A stretch of DNA of 8,972 nt from Chloroflexota bacterium (GCA_022562335.1 JADFPM010000101.1:1-8972), one strand, 5' to 3'; positions 1-6,785 are shown, counted from the first letter of the stretch. The notes: a model not told the origin generated them from the letters alone. Numbers and translations: made by a program.

Positions 1-1
1 G

Positions 2-61
2 GCCTTCATAGAGGCGCCGGACAAGGTCAGCGTGGAGATCATCCAGCGGCCCAAGGCCTAA
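2..61 (+). CDS. C-terminal fragment of a probable VOC (glyoxalase/extradiol dioxygenase fold) protein
   Basis: Only the last 19 codons and a TAA stop are inside the window; the reading frame begins at base 2 and the start lies off the left edge. The visible residues are AFIEAPDKVSVEIIQRPKA. The pattern of an aromatic residue, then D-(K/G)-(V/N)-x-V-E-(I/L) close to the C-terminus is how many VOC-superfamily proteins end, and the glutamate of VEII would be the third metal ligand. Family membership is inferred from this short tail only. The gene converges on the PIG-L deacetylase gene, with 15 bases between the two stop codons. A third VOC-type gene would fit the neighbourhood, where two complete ones occur. 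The frame could also be chance, but protein-like composition up to a clean stop makes that less likely. Confidence 0.55.
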   Translation, partial: AFIEAPDKVSVEIIQRPKA

Positions 62-76
62 GCCCGGCGTGCTGTC

Positions 77-928
77 CTAGAGGCCATGGAAAAAGTCGCC
101 GGGCACCTTTTCCCCCGGACCGACCGGGGGGTGGGCCCGGATGTACTGCTCTCGTCCCAGTATGGCGGCCGTCACTTCTCTCGGCACCCGGTGGTAGGGC
201 CAGTCGGCGGCCACCTGGGTGCGGTGGCATAGGATGCAGGCCATCTTGTTCTCCAGGTGGGCCTCCACGTCCAGGTCCAGGTGGATCTCCTCGGGGGGAT
301 TGCCTTCCTCGGCCCGTTCCGGCGAGGGCAGCGGCACGTCGATGCCCGCCTCCCGGAGCTTCAAGGCCCAGGTTTGCCTGAATCCCTTGTTCCGGGCGCT
401 GTAGAACAGCCGGGCGGGGGCGTGGGGCTCGACGCCGTCCACCAGTTGTTCCGGAAATGCCGAAGGGTCCGCCGCTTGGTGGAAAGCCTGGGTGGTGTGC
501 TTGGAGATGGCGATGTGGTCGGGGTGGCCGTACAGGCCGCCTTCCTCGAAGGTCAACACCACCTGGGGCCGGAACCGGCGTATCTCCAATACCAGGCGCT
601 CCACGATTTGGGCCGCATCGGCGTTGACCAGGGCCCGGGGGTGGTTGTTGGCCGGCGTTCCCGCCATGCCCGAATCCCGGTAGTCCCACACCGTGTGCTC
701 GGCCAAGCCCAGCGCGCTGACGGCGCAGGCCAGCTCCACCCTCCGTATCTCCCCTAATGTTTCCCTGGTGGCCGCGCCTTCCTGGCGTATCTCACCCTCT
801 TCTCCCAAGGTCGCTGTCACCAACCGCACCCGCACCCCCCGGGAGGCGTGGGCCGCCAGAGCGCCGCCCACGGGGAAAGCTTCATCGTCGGGATGGGCGA
901 AACAGGCCAACAAGCGGTTTTCGGGCAT
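77..928 (-). CDS. PIG-L / LmbE family zinc-dependent deacetylase
   Basis: A 283-residue protein with the hallmarks of the PIG-L (GlcNAc-PI de-N-acetylase, LmbE, MshB) family. AHPDDE is at residues 11-16, giving His12 and Asp15 as zinc ligands and Asp14 as general base by analogy with MshB. The TATLGEEGE segment lies at 38-46, and GHPDH at 134-138 supplies the other family histidines (135 and 138). The length is normal for the family. Members remove acetyl or other acyl groups from amino sugars or related amides, usually in the cytoplasm; no signal peptide or membrane segment is seen. The ATG at 926-928 is preceded by AGGAGT with a 5-base gap, which supports this start. The gene is transcribed away from the dioxygenase gene and has its own promoter candidate. 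The substrate cannot be read from sequence: thiol-cofactor biosynthesis, sugar deacetylation and amide hydrolysis are all possible. Confidence 0.93.
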   Translation of the reverse strand: MPENRLLACFAHPDDEAFPVGGALAAHASRGVRVRLVTATLGEEGEIRQEGAATRETLGEIRRVELACAVSALGLAEHTVWDYRDSGMAGTPANNHPRALVNADAAQIVERLVLEIRRFRPQVVLTFEEGGLYGHPDHIAISKHTTQAFHQAADPSAFPEQLVDGVEPHAPARLFYSARNKGFRQTWALKLREAGIDVPLPSPERAEEGNPPEEIHLDLDVEAHLENKMACILCHRTQVAADWPYHRVPREVTAAILGREQYIRAHPPVGPGEKVPGDFFHGL

Positions 929-986
929 TTTTTACTCCTGGCGGTCTTAACCGGCCGGGGAGGAGTCAGCACTCAGGCTGGGCGCC

Positions 987-1015
987 AGTTTAGGGCGGCG
1001 GGCAATCTGCGTCAA
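987..1015 (-). promoter_or_regulatory. Candidate sigma70-type promoter for the PIG-L gene
   Basis: On the - strand TTGACG (1010-1015) is followed after exactly 17 bases by TAAACT (987-992). The -35 matches consensus at five of six positions and the -10 at four of six. Transcription would begin near base 980, giving a leader of roughly 50 bases before the ATG at 928. It sits back to back with the stronger promoter candidate serving the dioxygenase gene. This rests on motif match and position only. Confidence 0.45.
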
Positions 1016-1092
1016 TGGCGGAAACAAGGCGGTATTCGGGGGAACACGGCGGTTGATCACTGGTTTTATGCCCAGAGCTGATAATGAATCTG

Positions 1093-1121
1093 TTGACAGT
1101 GCCCAGTGCCGACACTACAAT
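1093..1121 (+). promoter_or_regulatory. Near-consensus sigma70-type promoter for the LigB-type dioxygenase gene
   Basis: A perfect TTGACA (1093-1098) and TACAAT (1116-1121) are separated by 17 bases. The predicted start site near 1128 gives a leader of about 50 bases, ending in AGGAGG (1167-1172) five bases before the ATG at 1178. Such a complete match in GC-rich DNA, in the right place and orientation, makes it a convincing promoter candidate. No clear operator palindrome was found around it. Confidence 0.7.
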
Positions 1122-1177
1122 CCGGCCCGACGGCATCGGATCGATAATCGAGAGACATAGGTCAACAGGAGGGTAGC

Positions 1178-2146
1178 ATGGCTGAGATTCTAGGCTTGGG
1201 AGTTTCCCACGGACCCATCATTTTGACCCCGCCTGAGATTTGGCACGAAGGAAGGGAACGGATCTACAACCGGGTGCCGAACTATGAAAAGCCGGCCCAG
1301 TTGCTGGAAGAATTGGGCCAGGACAACGGCTTGAGCCAGGACAAGGCCGACCACAAACGCATCGTCGAGTCGTTCAAGATCATGCACGACCGGCTCCACG
1401 CATGGAATCCCGACGTGGTCATGATCATCGGCGACGACCAGGCCGAGAATTTCCTACAGGACAACCTGCCTCCCTTCTGCCTGTATACCGGGTCGGAGGT
1501 GGACGGATATCCCTTCCAGCGAAGCGCCAGGACCAACCTTTGGGACGCCGCGCCGGACACTAAATTCACCTTCAGCTGTCCCAAGGAATTTTCCAAAGAC
1601 ATGCGGAATCACCTGATCCGTGACGGTTTCGACATGGCATCATCGTCGGCGCTGAAGGGCTGGGATTGGGGACTGGCCCACGCCATCATCAATCCGCTGG
1701 TCTTCCTGGACCCGGAAGGGAAGTTCCCCATCCTTCCCCTCTTTGTGAATTGCTACGGCGAAGAGGCGGGCCCCGACTACCCGCCGCGGCCCACGCCGGC
1801 GCGGTGTTACCAGCTCGGCCAGGGCATACGCCGCTTCCTGGACACCCGCAGCGAACGGGTGGCGGTGGTGGCGTCTTCCAGCTGGTCCCACAGCTTTTTG
1901 GCCCACAAGTTCCAGTGCCGGGAGATCGATACGGAAACCGACCGGAAGTACCTGGAGTGGGTGCGTACCGGCCAGGGCAGCAAGCTGGCCGAGGTGGAAC
2001 CTGAAGACCTGCAGCAGTCCGGGGACCACGAGATCCTCAACTGGATCATTGCCCTGGGAGTCTTGGGTGACAGACCCGCCGAGATAATCGACGTGCGGGA
2101 TTCCAACACCCAGCTGGCCTTCCGGGTAGCCGCCATCTGGGACTAG
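1178..2146 (+). CDS. Class III extradiol ring-cleavage dioxygenase, LigB-type catalytic subunit
   Basis: A 322-residue protein of the LigB superfamily, which uses non-haem Fe(II) and O2 to open catecholic rings next to the hydroxyl pair. His11 (in VSHGP) and His59 (in ADHKR) fit the two iron-binding histidines, and Glu285 (in GDHEILNWI) fits the iron-binding glutamate. His238 (in WSHSF) fits the catalytic histidine. The 47-residue gap between His238 and Glu285 equals the 195-242 gap I recall for Sphingobium LigB. GDDQAENF (85-92) after a PDVVMIIG strand and GLAHAI (165-170) are further family blocks. A strong SD (AGGAGG, 5-base gap) fixes the start. No alpha (LigA-like) subunit is adjacent, so it may act as a single-chain member like the homoprotocatechuate or gallate enzymes. 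The true substrate (protocatechuate, homoprotocatechuate, gallate or other) is not determinable. The protein is probably cytoplasmic. Confidence 0.88.
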   Translation: MAEILGLGVSHGPIILTPPEIWHEGRERIYNRVPNYEKPAQLLEELGQDNGLSQDKADHKRIVESFKIMHDRLHAWNPDVVMIIGDDQAENFLQDNLPPFCLYTGSEVDGYPFQRSARTNLWDAAPDTKFTFSCPKEFSKDMRNHLIRDGFDMASSSALKGWDWGLAHAIINPLVFLDPEGKFPILPLFVNCYGEEAGPDYPPRPTPARCYQLGQGIRRFLDTRSERVAVVASSSWSHSFLAHKFQCREIDTETDRKYLEWVRTGQGSKLAEVEPEDLQQSGDHEILNWIIALGVLGDRPAEIIDVRDSNTQLAFRVAAIWD

Positions 2147-2163
2147 GCGCCCGTTTTATGATG

Positions 2164-2317
2164 TGGTTCGACAGGCTCACCACGAACGGAGGTAGAGCTC
2201 ACCACGAACGGAGGTAGAGCTCACCACGAACGGAGGTAGAGCCCACCACGAACGGAGGTAGGGCTCACCACGAACGGGGGGGTCTTTCAGCCCGTTCGTC
2301 CTGAGCCTGTCGAAGGA
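2164..2317 (+). repeat. Composite repeat: about five 22-bp tandem units bounded by inverted repeat ends
   Basis: The left end (2166-2189) reads GTTCGACAGGCTC then ACCACGAACGG. The right end (2291-2316) is its inverted counterpart, CCCGTTCGTCC then TGAGCCTGTCGAAGG, differing at a few bases. Between them the segment starting GCTCACCACGAACGGAGGTA recurs every 22 bases at 2175, 2197, 2219, 2241 and 2263. Units 1-3 are identical, unit 4 has two changes, and unit 5 is truncated and runs into a G tract. Every unit carries the CACGAAC half of the terminal motif, so the array looks like internal amplification of one arm of a palindromic REP-like element. It fills most of the 220-base gap between the dioxygenase and VOC genes and ends just before the VOC leader. 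It could fold into a long hairpin with alternative registers. Confidence 0.9.
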
Positions 2318-2366
2318 ATTTATGCCACCAACCCGGCAGCGGTCATCCAGATACGGAGCGAAGCAT

Positions 2367-2801
2367 ATGGTCAAACCAATGCAGTTGGGCCACGCCAACA
2401 TCAGGGTAAGCGACGTGGAGCGGGCGGAAAAATTCTATACCGAAGTCCTGGGTCTTCACGTGACCCAGCGGCGGGGAACCACCGTGTTTCTCAGTCTGCG
2501 GGACCATTCCCATGAATTGGCCATCGGAGCCATGGGGCCCGAGGCTCAAGCCGCCGATAAATCCCGGGTGGGCACCAATCACTTTGCCTGGGAGATGAGC
2601 TCCTTCGAAGACCTGAAGGCCATGTACCACCATTTGAAAGAGATGGGCGTCGAGGTGTCGGGGACCCGTTCCAACTCGTATTCGGTGGGGGTTTATTTCA
2701 CCGACCCCGACGGCAACGGCAACGAGGTCTACTTCGAAGAGACCGGCGGCTGGCGCCAGGGCGAATGGGGAGGGACCTACCCCCGCAAGCTGGAGGATTA
2801 G
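2367..2801 (+). CDS. Single-domain VOC-family protein, probable extradiol dioxygenase or glyoxalase-type metalloenzyme
   Basis: A 144-residue protein of the vicinal oxygen chelate fold. Both beta-alpha-beta-beta-beta halves are visible: GHANIRVSDVERAEKFYTEV opens the first and TNHFAWEM the second. Predicted metal ligands are His9, His72 and Glu120 (in DPDGNGNEVYFEE), the set used by type I extradiol dioxygenases and glyoxalases. The start at 2367 is preferred over an in-frame ATG at 2322. The later start has GGAG at 2355-2358 with a good gap and puts the first strand at the N-terminus as usual, while the extra 15 codons begin beside the repeat element and look non-native. Single-domain size is shorter than two-domain BphC-type enzymes, so it probably dimerises. 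The substrate is unknown; the context suggests catechol-like ring cleavage, but glyoxalase, epimerase or resistance roles are possible. Confidence 0.88.
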   Translation: MVKPMQLGHANIRVSDVERAEKFYTEVLGLHVTQRRGTTVFLSLRDHSHELAIGAMGPEAQAADKSRVGTNHFAWEMSSFEDLKAMYHHLKEMGVEVSGTRSNSYSVGVYFTDPDGNGNEVYFEETGGWRQGEWGGTYPRKLED

Positions 2802-2843
2802 GTCCGTTTAGGTTACGGGCCGCGATCCCCGCAATACTGGTTG

Positions 2844-2865
2844 AAGCCCCGGATACCGGGGCTTT
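2844..2865 (+). terminator. Hairpin after the VOC gene, possible weak terminator or attenuator
   Basis: A perfect 9-bp GC-rich stem, AAGCCCCGG (2844-2852) with CCGGGGCTT (2856-2864), is closed by an ATA loop and followed by only a short T run (TTTATC). It lies 42 bases past the VOC stop and 85 bases before the next gene. The weak U tract suggests partial termination, so the monooxygenase downstream could be co-transcribed at a reduced level. Confidence 0.5.
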
Positions 2866-2949
2866 ATCGAGAAAAATGACACCGCCTGAGGGCAGGGACT
2901 GGACGCCGAGTCCGGCCACCCCCCCGGCAAGCGATTCAGGAGGAACAAC

Positions 2950-4032
2950 ATGCATTTTGGTCTGATCATGGAGTGCGACTACCGGTACGGCAACACCCTG
3001 GAAGAGTCCTTTACCGAGGCCTTTGACGTGGTGGACGCGGCTGAATCCGGTGGGCTGGACGGCGTGTGGCTGGCGGAACGCCACTTTGCGGCCCCCAGGG
3101 ACCCGCTGGACCCGATGGGAGGGGGGATACCCTCGATAGTATCCACGCCCTTGATCATGGCCAGCGCCATCGCCGCCCGGACCGAGCGGATACGCATCGG
3201 CTGCGCCGTCGCCGTGCTGCCCCTGTTGCATCCCATCCGCATGGCCGAAGAAGCGGCCACGGTGGACCAGATCAGCCGGGGCCGGTTCGACTTCGGTGTG
3301 GGCCGCAGCGGTTTCGCCAGGTCATACCAGGGTTACAACATCCCCTATGACGAAAGCCGCGAGCGGTTCCAAGAATCCTTGGATGTCATACTCAACGCTT
3401 GGACCCACGAACGCTTCTCCCACAAGGGGAAATTCTTCGAGTACAACGACGTTTGCGTGCTGCCCAAGCCTTACCAGAAGCCCTACCCGCCGGTGAGGGT
3501 CGCCGCCACCACCAAGGAGACGTTCCCCAGAACGGGGACCCAGGGCTATCACATCTTTGTGGGTCTGAGAGGCCTGGACCGGCCGGACTTAGCCCAAAAC
3601 CTGCGGGAGTACCAACGGGCGTGGAAGGAAGCGGGACACGAAGGCGAGGGCGACGTGTTCCTGCGAATCCCCATCTACGTGGCCGAGACGGCGGAAAAGG
3701 CCCGCTCCGAGCCGGAAGAGAGCACCTGGCGGTCATACCGGCGGCTGGCCGAGACATTCGGGAATTCCGCTTCGGATAGCGGCGCGACGCCCGACGAGGA
3801 GAGGAGGGAGCGGTATCAGCGTCTTTCTACCATCACTTACGATGACCTGCTCCGAGACCGCCTGGCCTACGGGACACCCGACGCCGTGGCGAAGCAACTC
3901 AAAGAAATAACCGAAGAGTTGCAACTTTCGGGCATCATCGCCGAGACCAACGTGGGGGGCTTGATACCCTCGGACAGGGTGAAGAACTCCATCGACCTGT
4001 TCGCCAAAGAGGTGGTCCCCCAGCTCAGGTAG
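2950..4032 (+). CDS. Luciferase-like (LLM) flavin-dependent monooxygenase 1
   Basis: A 360-residue TIM-barrel protein of the bacterial luciferase-like family. Recognisable blocks are GGLDGVWLAERHF (34-46), RIRIGCAVAVLPLLHPIRMAEE (80-101), DQISRGRFDFGVGRSG (106-121), LPKPYQKPYPPVRVA (171-185) and a typical end (GGLIPSDRVKNSIDLFAKEVVP). These match the family's flavin-binding and substrate-pocket segments and its usual length. Members oxygenate organic substrates with reduced FMN supplied by a separate reductase, or act as F420-dependent dehydrogenases; the sequence does not settle which. AGGAGG at 2938-2943, six bases before the ATG, fixes the start. No flavin reductase is adjacent. No clear promoter is seen immediately upstream, so it may depend on read-through from the VOC gene. 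It is clearly diverged from the second LLM gene in the window, so the pair is not a recent duplication. Confidence 0.9.
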   Translation: MHFGLIMECDYRYGNTLEESFTEAFDVVDAAESGGLDGVWLAERHFAAPRDPLDPMGGGIPSIVSTPLIMASAIAARTERIRIGCAVAVLPLLHPIRMAEEAATVDQISRGRFDFGVGRSGFARSYQGYNIPYDESRERFQESLDVILNAWTHERFSHKGKFFEYNDVCVLPKPYQKPYPPVRVAATTKETFPRTGTQGYHIFVGLRGLDRPDLAQNLREYQRAWKEAGHEGEGDVFLRIPIYVAETAEKARSEPEESTWRSYRRLAETFGNSASDSGATPDEERRERYQRLSTITYDDLLRDRLAYGTPDAVAKQLKEITEELQLSGIIAETNVGGLIPSDRVKNSIDLFAKEVVPQLR

Positions 4033-4089
4033 AGGGTTCTTCGGGCTGGCCGGCGCCAAATTGCCCCGCCGCGGCCAAGGCCATGCCCC

Positions 4090-4872
4090 CTATACCCGTG
4101 GCAGGATGTACTGGTCTATCGCCTCTGCCAACCCGTCCTCCTCAACGGGCGGCGCCAGGTAATGGGCGATGAGCCTTACCTCTTCCGCGGCGTTGCCCAT
4201 GGCTATCCGCCAACCGCAAGCGCGCAGCAGGGGCAGGTCGTTGTAACTGTCTCCGGCGGCGGCCATCTCCCTTGGGGAGACGCCCCACATCCGGGCCAAC
4301 TGCTTGGCCGCCAACGCTTTGTCCACACCCTGCCTGGTAAAGTCCACGGCCCAAAGCCCGTTGTAGGGCAGGAACACCTTCACGGTCTGGATATCGTCAT
4401 CACTATTTAGGTCCGCCGCCAGTTCCGCCGCCGCCTCTTCATGCAGGTCCAAGGCCGATATCCGGGTGATGTCCCCATGGGGCGCCAGGGTGTGATCGCG
4501 CACGCTGCCGGTGGGGTGGGTGGCGATGAATGCCGAGCCCATCTCTTGAAGGCGCGCCATCACCCTCTGGGCGCTTTCCGGCGTCAGGGGACGCCGCCAA
4601 ATGTGTTCCCCCGTGGCCGGGTCCAGAATGGTCGCCCCGCCGTCGCATATCTGGGGTGAAGACAGCCCCAATTCCAGGGCGTACCGGGCCACGTCGGACG
4701 CCTCCCGGCCGGTGGCGATGGCCACCGGGAGAAGTTGCGCCAAACGGGCCACGGCGTCCTTCACAGCCGGAGTGATCCTTTCACTGGGACCGATCAGGGT
4801 GCCGTCCAGGTCCAGGATGACCGCCTTTATCCTTCCGGTTTGGGGGTCTATGTTCGAACGGTGTGCGGGCAT
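4090..4872 (-). CDS. HAD-superfamily hydrolase, Cof-type phosphatase
   Basis: A 260-residue protein with all HAD motifs. Motif I is ILDLDGT with nucleophile Asp21 and acid/base Asp23. Motif II is ATGR with Thr54. Lys185 in GVDKALAAK is motif III. Motif IV is GDSYND (207-212), with Asp208 and Asp212 as magnesium ligands. The large cap between motifs II and III (about residues 80-180) is the C2 type of the Cof/YbiV group, which dephosphorylates sugar phosphates and other small metabolites; mannosyl-3-phosphoglycerate phosphatase-like enzymes are relatives. It is convergent with LLM monooxygenase 1, with 57 bases between stops. The ATG at 4872 has no convincing Shine-Dalgarno, unlike nearly every neighbour, and starts only about 25 bases after a strong terminator hairpin. 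Translation may therefore be weak or leaderless. There is no obvious link to the oxidative genes; probably housekeeping or repair metabolism. Confidence 0.92.
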   Translation of the reverse strand: MPAHRSNIDPQTGRIKAVILDLDGTLIGPSERITPAVKDAVARLAQLLPVAIATGREASDVARYALELGLSSPQICDGGATILDPATGEHIWRRPLTPESAQRVMARLQEMGSAFIATHPTGSVRDHTLAPHGDITRISALDLHEEAAAELAADLNSDDDIQTVKVFLPYNGLWAVDFTRQGVDKALAAKQLARMWGVSPREMAAAGDSYNDLPLLRACGWRIAMGNAAEEVRLIAHYLAPPVEEDGLAEAIDQYILPRV

Positions 4873-4897
4873 GAAGTGGTCTCGCGAGCCGGGAAGA

Positions 4898-4927
4898 AAA
4901 AGGGGCGGCGATTTCGCCGCCCCTTTT
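4898..4927 (-). terminator. Rho-independent terminator of LLM monooxygenase 2, symmetrical in form
   Basis: GGGGCGGCG (4902-4910), ATTT loop, then CGCCGCCCC (4915-4923) forms a perfect 9-bp GC stem. It is extended by four A-T pairs (4898-4901 with 4924-4927). On the - strand the stem is followed by TTTTTCTT, so it would stop transcription 45 bases past the stop codon of LLM monooxygenase 2. The + strand side also has a T run (TTTTGGTTTT), so it could work in both directions. Confidence 0.85.
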
Positions 4928-4971
4928 GGTTTTGCCAGGCTTAAGCTGGGTCTCCGGAGACCGGCGTCCGG

Positions 4972-6042
4972 TCAATTGAAGTTGGGCATGACCTCTTCGG
5001 CAAACAGCTTCATCGATTTGATGACCTGCTCCTTGGGCAGGGGGCCAAACCGGTGGCTGGCGCAGAATATGTCGTAGCCGATGAGCTCATACTGCTCTTT
5101 TAGCTGCTTGGTGACGGTCTCCGGACTGCCAACGAGGGCCAATCCGTTGTCGGTCCAAAACTCGAAGGACGTGCTCATTCCCTCAAAGACCCGGGCCAAT
5201 TCCCGTTGGGTGGGCGAGTCCTGGTTGCCCTTGAATCCCAGGCGGGTGTTGGCCAGGCCCGTGCGGCCCAAACTGCGGGAGGTCAGCAACGGCTGCTCGG
5301 CCTCTTCCCGGGCCTTCTCGTCGGTTTCCGCCACGTGCACCGCCCTGGTCAGGAAGGTCCGGGGCATTGGTCCCGGGTGTTCGCATTCCTTCCAGATCTT
5401 GCGGTACAGGTCGAATTTCTCGGCGATGGTGGTATCTATGTCCAGGTTTTGCGATACGTTGTAGTTGTTCTTGGCGGCGAACTCCAGGGAGGCAGGGCTG
5501 TGGGCGCCCACCCAGATGGGCGGATGGGGCTGCTGGTAGGGCTTGGGCACCGGCAGGGCCTCGTCGAACTTCCAGTATTTACCGTCGTAGGTGACCTCAT
5601 CCTGGGTCCAGGCTTTGACGATTATCTCCAGGGCCTCGGTGGCCATTTGCTGGCGTTCAAAAAAGGGCAGGTTCCAGCGCATGAACTCGTGCTCGGCCAC
5701 GCCTATGCCCGTGCCGAACTCCAGCCGCCCGTGGGACAGGTGGTCCAGCATGGCGGCTTCTTCGGCCAGCCGGATCGGGTTATAGAAGGGCAGTTGATAG
5801 ATCATCACCCCGAAACGCATGGTGGTGGTTTTCAGGGCCACTGCGGTCAAATAGACGCTGGGCGCGGTCAACTGGCCGACGTGGGAGTTCTGGTGCTCAA
5901 TGACGTAGTAGGATTCGTACCCCAGTTCCTCGGCCATTTGGACTTCGTACAGGTGCTGGTCGTAAACGTCCGCCGCCACCGCCGAGGTGGCCATCTCGTG
6001 GGCGGGGAAGGAATCCCAGATACCAAACTCTAACTTTCCCAT
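4972..6042 (-). CDS. Luciferase-like (LLM) flavin-dependent monooxygenase 2
   Basis: A 356-residue luciferase-like protein. Diagnostic segments are KLEFGIWDSFPAHE at the N-terminus, ELGYESYYVIEHQNSHVG (39-56), MRFGVMIYQLPFYNPIRLAEEAAMLDHLSHGRLEFGTG (75-112), a PKPYQQPHPPIWVGAHS block (167-182) and the closing FGPLPKEQVIKSMKLFAEEVMP. The EHQ at 49-51 corresponds to the E-x-H motif many family members carry there. It uses reduced flavin, FMN or possibly F420, for oxidation; the substrate is unknown. The segment SRSLGRTGLANTRLGFKG (255-272) is an inserted-looking loop absent from LLM monooxygenase 1. The Shine-Dalgarno is only a G tract (AGGGGGG, 6047-6053) four bases before the ATG, weaker than its neighbours. 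Transcription ends at the terminator at 4898-4927. No reductase gene is adjacent. Confidence 0.9.
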   Translation of the reverse strand: MGKLEFGIWDSFPAHEMATSAVAADVYDQHLYEVQMAEELGYESYYVIEHQNSHVGQLTAPSVYLTAVALKTTTMRFGVMIYQLPFYNPIRLAEEAAMLDHLSHGRLEFGTGIGVAEHEFMRWNLPFFERQQMATEALEIIVKAWTQDEVTYDGKYWKFDEALPVPKPYQQPHPPIWVGAHSPASLEFAAKNNYNVSQNLDIDTTIAEKFDLYRKIWKECEHPGPMPRTFLTRAVHVAETDEKAREEAEQPLLTSRSLGRTGLANTRLGFKGNQDSPTQRELARVFEGMSTSFEFWTDNGLALVGSPETVTKQLKEQYELIGYDIFCASHRFGPLPKEQVIKSMKLFAEEVMPNFN

Positions 6043-6201
6043 TGCACCCCCCTGGCGCTGGTCATAGCAAACCGGGCGCCGAATCGATGATGAGACGATA
6101 CCACAAAACGCCCGGATTCGCCCCTACAGTCCACCGTATTTGTTAGCGGCGGCCGTTCCCGCCAAGTCCCAAGGCCACACGGGCAAATGCCTTCCAAATC
6201 A

Positions 6202-6237
6202 AACAGGTGGGACCGGCCAAAGCCGGTCCCACCTGTT
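6202..6237 (-). terminator. Perfect 16-bp hairpin downstream of the second VOC gene
   Basis: AACAGGTGGGACCGGC (6202-6217), CAAA, then GCCGGTCCCACCTGTT (6222-6237) is a flawless 16-bp inverted repeat lying 28 bases past the VOC stop on the - strand. The following - strand bases (TGATTTGG) give only a poor U tract. It may be an intrinsic terminator with a weak tail, or a dispersed REP-like palindrome acting as an mRNA 3' stabiliser. The hairpin itself is certain; the role is inferred. Confidence 0.7.
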
Positions 6238-6264
6238 GTTACCGATCGTTGTTACTGCCGCCGT

Positions 6265-6717
6265 TTAGGCGAAAACCAACTCCTGGTTCTTGCGGCCGGT
6301 GCGGCGCATCTCGGCCAGACCGTCCACTGCCTTTGCTTGACTGTTGCAGAACAGCTCGATGCCGTTGCCGTCGGGGTCCTTGAGGTAGATGCTCTTGGTC
6401 ATGCTGTGGTCGGTGGTGCGGGCGATCTCCACGTTATTGTCGTTCAGGTGTGTGTAGAATTCTTGGAGCATGTCCCAGTTCTCCACCTGAAGGGCCATGT
6501 GGTTGAGACCCAACCCGCCTTCGGCCACCGGCTGGGCGTCGTCTTTGGCCTGGAAAAGAGCCAGGTCGTGATGGATCTTTCCGCAGGTGAGGAAGGTGCC
6601 GAAGCCAGGCCGCTCCACGGCGATGCCGAAACCGATGATCTCGGTATAGAACTTGGTGGATGCGTCCAGGTCTTTAACGTTTATAACCAGATGGCCAACT
6701 CTTTTTACTGCAGGCAT
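6265..6717 (-). CDS. Single-domain VOC-family protein, probable extradiol dioxygenase type
   Basis: A 150-residue VOC protein: VKRVGHLVINVKDLDASTKFYTE opens the first motif and LGLNHMALQVENWDMLQEFY the second. KDPDGNGIELF carries the third metal ligand. Predicted ligands are His9, His73 and Glu121, spaced almost exactly as in the VOC protein at 2367-2801 (9, 72, 120). The wording NHMALQV and DPDGNGIEL is closest to catechol 2,3-dioxygenase-like members, though single-domain. Two earlier in-frame ATGs exist (6738, 6732), but TCCTCC at 6724-6729 (GGAGGA on the coding strand) lies six bases before the ATG at 6717, so the shorter start is preferred. The gene has a promoter candidate of its own and lies downstream of the HpaB-type hydroxylase gene on the same strand. 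An enzyme cleaving the catechol made by that hydroxylase would fit, but this is not shown. Confidence 0.88.
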   Translation of the reverse strand: MPAVKRVGHLVINVKDLDASTKFYTEIIGFGIAVERPGFGTFLTCGKIHHDLALFQAKDDAQPVAEGGLGLNHMALQVENWDMLQEFYTHLNDNNVEIARTTDHSMTKSIYLKDPDGNGIELFCNSQAKAVDGLAEMRRTGRKNQELVFA

Positions 6718-6785
6718 ACCGCGTCCTCCCATATTCATCGTTTGATTGGCTACGAAGCAGGGCCGTTCCTGCGTGATTAGAACAT

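Noticed and set aside
2322..2366. Longer N-terminus for the first VOC protein from the ATG at 2322
   Set aside because: The ATG at 2367 has GGAG at a proper distance and gives the usual VOC N-terminus; the extra residues begin at the repeat edge.
2177..2401. A - strand frame across the tandem repeat giving repeated LRSW-type peptides
   Set aside because: The apparent peptide repeats come entirely from the 22-bp DNA units, and the frame overlaps the start of the VOC gene.
4033..4089. Possible bidirectional terminator between the converging LLM 1 and HAD genes
   Set aside because: Only an imperfect GGCCGGC/GCCGCGGCC pairing with no T run on either strand.
5206..6033. 275-codon + strand frame opposite LLM monooxygenase 2
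   Set aside because: The - strand frame has unmistakable luciferase-like motifs; the + frame is a shadow.
6110..6130. GTAGGGGCGAATCC-like string on the - strand resembling other dispersed repeats
   Set aside because: Single copy with no clear inverted partner; too little to call a repeat.
6718..6738. Longer N-terminus for the second VOC protein from ATGs at 6738 or 6732
   Set aside because: The GGAGGA Shine-Dalgarno lies inside that extension and is placed for the ATG at 6717.
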